Positions 58,193 through 64,000 of a stretch of DNA of 64,000 nt are shown here, piece by piece. The translations under genes and the position numbers were made by a program. Below the pieces are notes generated by a model, which was not told the DNA's origin, did not search any database, and saw only the letters and a list, made by a program, of their open reading frames with translations. Numbering within the stretch: position 1 is the first letter of the stretch; each line of letters opens with the position of its first letter. This DNA comes from Pterois miles (Eukaryota > Chordata > Actinopteri > Perciformes > Scorpaenidae). The stretch lies in NCBI GenBank assembly GCA_947000775.1, contig CAMQGK010000299.1:13826001-13890000 (forward strand), in the 5' to 3' direction.

Positions 58193-59041
58193 TAGTGTTG
58201 TCAAATATAGCGAAGTATTAATACATATTGATACTGAATATTTGAAACGGTTTCAATTAGGGCTGCCAATTAAAATATTTAATCAAAATTTTTTTTAATC
58301 TGTTCAAAATGTACCTTAAAGGGAGATTTGTCAAGTATTTAATACTTATATGTATATATTTATTATTGCAAATCAATTAACAACACAAAACAATAACAGA
58401 TATTGTCCAGAAACCCTCACAGGTACTGCATTTAGCATAAAAATATGCTCAAATTCTAACATGGCAAACTGCAGCCCAACAGGCAACAACAGATGTCAGT
58501 GTGCTGACTTGACTATGACTTGACTGCATGTGATTATCATCAAATGGGCATGTCTGTAAAGGGGAGACTTGTGGGTGCCCATAGAACACATTTTCATTCA
58601 CATATCTGGAGGTCAGAGGTCAAGGGACCTTTGAAAATGGCCATGCCAGTTTTTTATTGCCAAAATTTAGCTTAAGTTTGTAGTATTATTTAACAAGCTA
58701 GTATGACATGGTTGGTCCCAATGGGTTCATTTGGTTTTCTAGTTTCATGTGATACCAGTATCTTCAGCTTTAAAACTGTGCCCGCTGCAACCTGCGATTT
58801 AAGATTGATTGCGTTAATGCATTAAAGATTGGTGTTATTTTCCACAGGATCGATACACAGATACCAGCTGCACTTTCTGCTCTCTTCTCTTTGGCAGAGA
58901 GTTGACACAACGCACCGCAATTTATCTTTTAGAAAAATTCATATATTTTATGCCCTAAATGTTTTTCCCCATGGTACTGAACACAGATATTTTTCGAGGT
59001 ATTGCATCAAAGTTAGAAGCTCCAGCATTGTGACAACACTA
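58193..59041 (+). mobile_element. hAT-like element, split by a nested MITE
   Basis: Termini TAGTGTTGTCA (58193-58203) and TGACAACACTA (59031-59041) are perfect 11-bp inverted repeats. Flanking 8-mers ATTTGAAG and GTTTGAAG match at 7 of 8, a good hAT-type target duplication. Its own sequence is only about 65 nt on the left and 210 nt on the right. A GGGCTGYCA-family MITE sits between. Confidence 0.85.
58258..58829 (+). mobile_element. hAT-like MITE nested in the 58193-59041 element
   Basis: It begins TTAGGGCTGCCAATTAAAAT and follows the family order: TTAAAGGGAGATTTGTCAAG, CCAGAAACCCTCACAGGTAC, GCAAACTGCAGCCCAACAGG, GGGCATGTCTGTAAAGGGGA, GGTCAGAGGTCAAGGGACC, ATGGTTGGTCCCAATGGGTT. It fades at GCGTTAATGCATTAAAGATT. 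The right terminal repeat is lost. Confidence 0.87.
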
Positions 59042-59676
59042 GTTTGAAGTTATATTAATGTTAACACTTAGAAGAAAGGAGAAGAAATAACACACAATAA
59101 CATGTTTAGGAAGATCTAACCGTATACAACCTCACATGTACCATGGGAGTGTGCCGAATCTGATTTTGAAAACGCCACTCCCTTTTGTTTCTAAAAAGAG
59201 GAAATGACTGTTTTCCTGCATTTAGATGTCGCAGCTCACATCCCTGATGTATAAACAAACTCTCCAGTGTTTGCTGATTTACGTGCCGTGCTCCTCAGCT
59301 GCAGTTTGTAGGTGTTACCGGTGCTTTTTATTAACATTATTGGAGAGAATAGTTGTGTATCTAAATGTACTGGGTTTGTGTATTTTTAAGCTGTGTAGCA
59401 TTATATCATTGGTGAAGCTCTCTCAAACCTATATTTTAGGAAAATGCTGCAAATTATTATGTTTTGTATGTGTGTGGGAGAAAAAAATCCTTTGAGGGAC
59501 TGACTACATGAAGGCAGCGGGGGGGCTGAGCTTTTAAAAACAGTATTGAAGTGACATTTTCCTCTGAATATGACTCAGATATTAAAAGTTCAAACATTGT
59601 ACTGTGCCTTTTTATACTAATTGTGTTATTGGAACTAAACAGAGCTTTTAAACGTGTGTTTGTGTGTCTGTATCAG

Positions 59677-59860
59677 GGCCAGAACCAGAGGATCAGCCCG
59701 TGCTCCACCCTGACCAGCAGCACTGCCTCACCCCCTGCAGGCAGCCCCTGCTCCACCCTCCCTCCTGCCATGCCTGGCCAGGCTGGCGGCAGGGACTGTG
59801 CCTACGGCTCCGTCACCAGTCCCACCTCAACCCTGGAGAGCAGGGACAGCGGGATTATCG
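59677..59860 (+). CDS. tanc2: TANC2 scaffold, coding exon (ISPCSTLTSSTASPP)
   Basis: This 184-nt exon encodes GQNQRISPCSTLTSSTASPP, AGSPCSTLPPAMPGQAGGRD and CAYGSVTSPTSTLESRDSGI-I. The doubled SPCSTL motif, SSTASP and the S(P/S)TSTLES(R/K)DSGII end are shared by TANC1 and TANC2 and are strong family evidence. The acceptor is TGTGTCTGTATCAG ending at 59676, with a T-rich tract broken by GTGT, and the donor is GTGAGA at 59861. Phase is 0 in and 1 out. The segment is Ser/Thr/Pro-rich, with many potential proline-directed phosphosites, and is likely disordered. Confidence 0.96.
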
Positions 59861-60102
59861 GTGAGATCTGCACACACATTCACAAACAACAAACATTATG
59901 AATGTATGAATGTAACACACAAAGTTCTAAAGGTATAAGGCCGGCATTATTCAGTACTTGTTTTCTTTGCTTCAAGAAGGGATGTATGGACAGGAGGTAG
60001 AATTAAGGCAGCCAAAAACCCTCAGTGTACCAGGGCTAGACCTGAATATTTGACTGTTCAGTTATTTGTTTGTTGGGTAGGTTTGATTTGGATATTCATT
60101 GT

Positions 60103-60540
60103 TGGGATAACAAACATGCATAAAATGCACCAAACCTTTTGCAAAATGCTTCATATTCAGTAACAATACAAACAACAATACTGTCAAATAAGAGAATCCT
60201 AAGCAATTAATCATTTTAATCAAACCAAAAGACACGTATTGCAGCGCTATGCTGTTCATCTCAGCTGAGTACAAAGAAATGTCTTTCTGAGTCATATTAT
60301 GGAGAGGAGACAAGAGCCCTCGTCGCCGCTCGTCACTTTTGTCGGAGCAAAACCCATGCGAGGCTCAGACTGAGAAGGCCGAAAGGGTCCGCAGACTGCA
60401 TCACGTACAGCATCACGTACAGGATTGCACTGTCGGGATCGGCGGGGCTGAATGTACGGTGACAGCAGCCTCAAAACACCACCGTTTAGGGGCAGAGGGC
60501 CGGCAAACGGGACTTTTAGGTCCATCTGCGCACACAGAGG
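60103..60540 (+). repeat. Dispersed repeat, copy 2 (partner at 8992-9370)
   Basis: ACAAACATGCATAAAATGCA, CCAAAAGACACGTATTGCAG, CCTCAAAACACCACCGTTTA and AACGGGACTTTTAGG match the first copy in order. It contains a tandem 14-mer (ATCACGTACAGC/ATCACGTACAGG) near 60400-60422. Confidence 0.7.
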
Positions 60541-60558
60541 GATGAGCAGAGGAGATAT

Positions 60559-60952
60559 GGTGCCTTCAAATGGAACTGGTGTACTCGTTGTATTCAAGTG
60601 GTTAAGTCGTGAAGAACAGGTAAGTGGGTAACATAAAGAAGGAAATGCAAAGGCACAATGACAGTGGAGAAAGATGAGGTCGTTGAGAATATCAACATTT
60701 TCCACAGACATATAAAATTACCAAGAGAAGAAGATATGACTAAAATTACAAAATACTGTACAATATTGACTTATTATGCACCAATAAATGAACTTCCATG
60801 GGCTCCACCATTTCTCACAACGTCAACAAACACATCACAAGTCGTGAACTCTAAGTTTTCAGAAACTTGCAAGGTTGTGACATGAGGGGGGCGTTCATAT
60901 GGGCCCAACTCGTTAACACGGTAAACACGACCCCATTTGAAAGCACCAATAC
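60559..60952 (+). mobile_element. MITE with GGTGCCTTCA termini, copy 2
   Basis: The left end GGTGCCTTCAAATGGAACTG and right end CCCCATTTGAAAGCACC are inverted repeats. The interior matches 55029-55520 (TTCAAGTGGTTAAGTCGTGA, GACTTATTATGCACCAATAA, TTTCTCACAACGTCAACAAA). The preceding repeat ends directly upstream, so the two may be parts of one larger unit. Confidence 0.85.
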
Positions 60953-61845
60953 TTGGCACGGACACAGCACTCTCAAAACTACGCTGTTTAGCATGGACAG
61001 AGGCATCTTCAGACTCATCATGACACCTTTTTGCTTGAAAATTGTGTGGGGGAACCTCTGATTGTTTGCTGTTGATTACAACGAAGCTCCGGAGCTCAAA
61101 AAATGGTATTTGTGGCAATCCTACAATGTACATATGTGCATGTCAGTATATTAAGAACATGAATTTATCTTTTAAAAATCTTTAGTTAATAAAGGTAGAT
61201 TTCAAGGGGTAAAAAGCAAATAAAGTAAAACTAGAAAACCAAAGGATTTAAAAAAAAAAAAACTAAACAAAAACAGAAGTAGTCAAACTTGCCTGCTCAG
61301 ACAGGTAGCTCCAAAGTCTGGGTCTACCTGACAGTTATAACTTGTGACAGTCAGTGGGAACATGCCTCAGGTTATCGCTCGGCTCCCGTAACCCAAAATG
61401 ACTCTCTCATCTCCACTGCACCTCAAAATGTGCTAACCTGAAAGCTTCTTCCAAACCAAAAACTGGAACCAACAGTCACCTGATGGTGTGGTCAGTTTCT
61501 AATTAAACTGTGGTACTTTTCAAGCACAGTCAGAACCGGTCTGGACTCACTGGGAGACAGTTCAGGTGTGCATGTCATGTAGACATCAGCTGTGGCACTC
61601 TTGTATTGTCAGCGAGAAAACAAGAGAGATAAAACGCTGAAGCACTGATGTCAAAACAGGTGGTAACGCTGTTTCCTTGCAACAGTGATGAACACCTGCA
61701 GTTTGATGAGGAAAGCGTTACATAAACATAGTGCAGATTGAGTCAGAGCGACAATAAATAAGTGTGAAAGCAGACATTTCTCACCGTGAACCACTTGCAC
61801 CTGTATATGCAACATAACTGAAGATGTGTTTTTTTTGTGTTGCAG

Positions 61846-62094
61846 CCACACTGACCAGCTACTCGGAGAACATGGAGCGAGGCGGCAAATACGGCGAGGG
61901 CTCCCGGGGAAACCTGAAACTGTGGCAGTCCCAGAAATCAGGCATGGACTCGTTCCTGTACAGGGTGGATGAAAACATGACAGCCTCCACCTATAGCCTC
62001 AACAAAATCCCTGAGCGCAACCTGGAGAGCATGTCCTCCCACTCTGCCCACTCCATCCCTCTGTACCTCATGCCCCGCCCTAACTCTGTGGCCG
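61846..62094 (+). CDS. tanc2: TANC2 scaffold, coding exon (last in window)
   Basis: This 249-nt exon encodes (A)TLTSYSENMERGGKYGEGS, RGNLKLWQSQKSGMDSFLYR, VDENMTASTYSLNKIPERNL, ESMSSHSAHSIPLYLMPRPN and SVA. ATLTSYSEN and LMPRPNSVA have direct counterparts in TANC1 (ATITSSSEN, LIMPRPNSVA). The WQSQKSGMDSFLYRVDENMT block is TANC2-type. The acceptor is a T-rich tract ending GTGTTGCAG at 61845 and the donor is a perfect GTGAGT at 62095, phase 1 in and 1 out. The remaining protein (P-loop ATPase-like part, ankyrin repeats, TPRs, coiled coil and C-terminal PDZ ligand) must be encoded beyond the window. Confidence 0.96.
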
Positions 62095-64000
62095 GTGAGT
62101 CCCTTCCTCTTTCCCTCCCTCTCCTAGGAAAGGACGCAATAGTTTGTCCGAGTTTGTCAGTTTCTACAAGTGCAGTATACCGCTTCTTTTTTGCTGGCAA
62201 AATTGGATTGAACTGCTGCGTCTGAGTCCCTGTTGTATTTCTGACTCCTTTAGTGCTCCCTCCTTTTCAAGCTTTCTTTCCTTGCTTGTTTCCTCTTGAG
62301 ATCCTTTTGATTTCTTTAATGTCCATCTGTGTGAATCCTGTGACCACGGATGTAACAATGAGACAAGAGCAGAGGAATATATTAATATTTTAGAGGAGCA
62401 AGTCCAACCTCATGGTGGCTTTTGCAGTGTGATCTGTGTGACATTAAATCTTTAGATTTTGCTAAATTTCACCTTGATTTTCCTCCAAAATTTTTTTCAT
62501 GTTTAACATCAGGCTTTGCTTTCCTAACTTTATAAACCAAATGTGACCAACAAATTCATAGATATAAATTACTGAATTATTTATTATTAAAATAATAAAT
62601 CATGCACCTGCAACTTGGTAAAAACTTCTAAATGTAGCAAAAATTGGTCAAAACTATGGAATTAATATTCCAGTGTATAATGGGTATATTATATAGATAT
62701 AGAATTGAATTGAATAGATTGACTCCATTGTCACCCGATCCAGCTATTTAGTAGTAGTAGTCAGTAGTAGTTGCTGGTGTACGATTTATTATTTTATAAT
62801 ACAGAACAATTAATTCGATTTATCGGTCCAGGTATCACTATCGTATCAGGACTGGAAAAGTCAAACTGGATGATGTTGCCTGGCTATTAGCAGTGATGTA
62901 CCTCATTCAGATTTTTCCCATAAATGTCACATAGTTTTCTAAATTATTTGGGATGCCAGCTAGCAGTTCATATGACCAGGTATTCAGAACTAAATTTAGC
63001 ATAGGTCTAGAAGTGCCAGACCACGTACCTGCTGCATAACTGGGTTAAATCAGCCTAAACTTCCCTAAATCTGAGTCTGGTCTTTGAAGGAGCTCAATTT
63101 TGGTTTGATTCGTTTCAGTTTTACAACATTGTTTAATTATCTAGGGAGGAAACAGCTCTTGTTCTCAAATTTCAAGGGTGACGTTGAAATTTTGGTTAGC
63201 TGCAAATCCGCAGTGGTATTTCTTTTTTTTTTTTTAACTCTCACAACCCTGTGGTGTGGATGGAAACCACAGATCCTGGCAAAAACAGCTTCAGCAGGAG
63301 AACATACTGTGGCTGGGAGAATATCACACTGGAAAACAAGGCGTCTGTGTTGCTGTCAGAGGTCTCATTGATGTGTGTTTCTCATTGTGAATTTCCCCTC
63401 GGGGATGAATAAAGTATCTAACTATCTATCTATCTATTGTAGGCTTCCAGACGTCACCGTAAATACATCAGGAAATATCTCAGTTTCATAACAGTGCTGA
63501 GGCAGTCCCAATGGGCATGATTGTATTATTGTTCTCATCATGAGAGAGGCCGTTGCAGACGATGAGCTCTATTATGCTCTTCACACACTCCCCCAAAAAA
63601 AGTGTGTGTGCACGTACTGTAGACATATATTTCACTAAACACTGTAATGTGCCTGACAAGGCCCATCGCTGCAGCTATGACCCTGTCTTTATGCTGGTCG
63701 TTTTCTGCTGTTTGACTCCCCTGTCTAGCAGCGTTGCAGTTTAGAGATTCACCCGCGATCTCTTCCCCCAATATCCAGACCTTCAAAGGACTGAGCTGGA
63801 GTCGGCTTTAAAGACGTATTATAAGCTGCAGATGATGCAAAATAAATAAAGAGGGAGCTATAGAGGCACCGAGGGACAAAAAGACATGATGTTTCTGAAG
63901 GTGTTTGTCAGGAGGTCTGTATTCTGAGAGAGATGGATACATGTGGAAGAGGAGTGAAAGTAGAGTTTCATAATCTCCCTCTCGCTCTCACTCTCTCCTC
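62095..64000 (+). other. tanc2: Start of the next tanc2 intron
   Basis: The donor is GTGAGT at 62095. No further tanc2 exon is seen before the window ends. 62110-63370 and 63445-64000 are A/T-rich non-coding sequence without a recognisable element. Confidence 0.8.
63373..63440 (+). mobile_element. LINE 3' tail with (ATCT)n
   Basis: TGTGAATTTCCCCTCGGGGA, then TGAATAAAGTATCTAACTAT and CTATCTATCTATTG. This is the standard 3' end of a 5'-truncated fish non-LTR retrotransposon. No coding body was recognised upstream. Confidence 0.75.

Larger units (their letters stand above)
52233..59676 (+). other. tanc2: tanc2 intron, 7.4 kb
   Basis: It extends from GTAATG at 52233 to GTGTCTGTATCAG ending at 59676. 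The first 1.4 kb are MITE sequence. 53690-55020, 55770-56820 and 57000-58190 contain no gene I can support. Only a short TTTG run (56343-56361) and fragments of the 'GCTGCAACT' repeat family (53625-53680, 57430-57605) are visible there. Confidence 0.85.
59861..61845 (+). other. tanc2: tanc2 intron, 2.0 kb
   Basis: It runs from GTGAGA at 59861 to TTTTTTTTGTGTTGCAG ending at 61845. It is largely filled by the repeats 60103-60540 and 60559-60952. 60960-61840 holds no recognisable feature apart from a short poly-A at 61249-61261. Confidence 0.85.

Overview
The window is vertebrate nuclear DNA, most likely from a percomorph teleost fish. It has widely spaced GT-AG exons of one gene, about 60 kb of intron packed with fish-type repeats (tRNA-derived SINEs, LINE 3' tails, hAT-like MITEs, a Tc1-like remnant), GT/CA microsatellites, and no operons. 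I see no bacterial, viral or CRISPR system.

The one gene I can support is tanc2, on the + strand. It encodes the postsynaptic scaffold with TPR repeats, ankyrin repeats and a coiled coil. Seven coding exons are readable: 8050-8121, 13751-13930, 41496-41543, 42432-42548, 52084-52232, 59677-59860 and 61846-62094. All have AG/GT borders and compatible phases. Together they give 999 nt, or 333 codons, without a stop. They cover only the Ser/Pro-rich, probably disordered N-terminal third. The first coding exon lies upstream of the window or is unrecognised. The P-loop, ankyrin, TPR and coiled-coil parts lie downstream. The third exon is a 48-nt symmetric exon, a candidate cassette or neuronal microexon. 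A second likely start is an in-frame alternative first exon at 23992-24103, inside the 27.6-kb intron.

Layout: 1-8049 is upstream flank or intron with two SINEs, a 15-copy 41-bp minisatellite (2537-3139) and a GC-rich coding-like patch (7763-7993). 8122-41495 holds two introns with many MITEs, a Tc1-like fragment, a 20-bp minisatellite (16621-17000) fused to a foldback element, and a decayed LINE carrying nested insertions (27230-29803). 41544-52083 has a hAT-like element, tandem THAP-domain transposase fragments and simple repeats. 52233-61845 includes a MITE starting about 18 nt after a splice donor, carrying a large palindrome of about 0.7 kb, and a nested pair of hAT-like elements. 62095-64000 is the start of the next intron.

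The main points of interest are the alternative first exon, the 48-nt exon, the unexplained GC-rich patch beside the first exon, and the nested and palindromic mobile elements. Repeat family calls come from recognition and comparison within the window. No database search was run.
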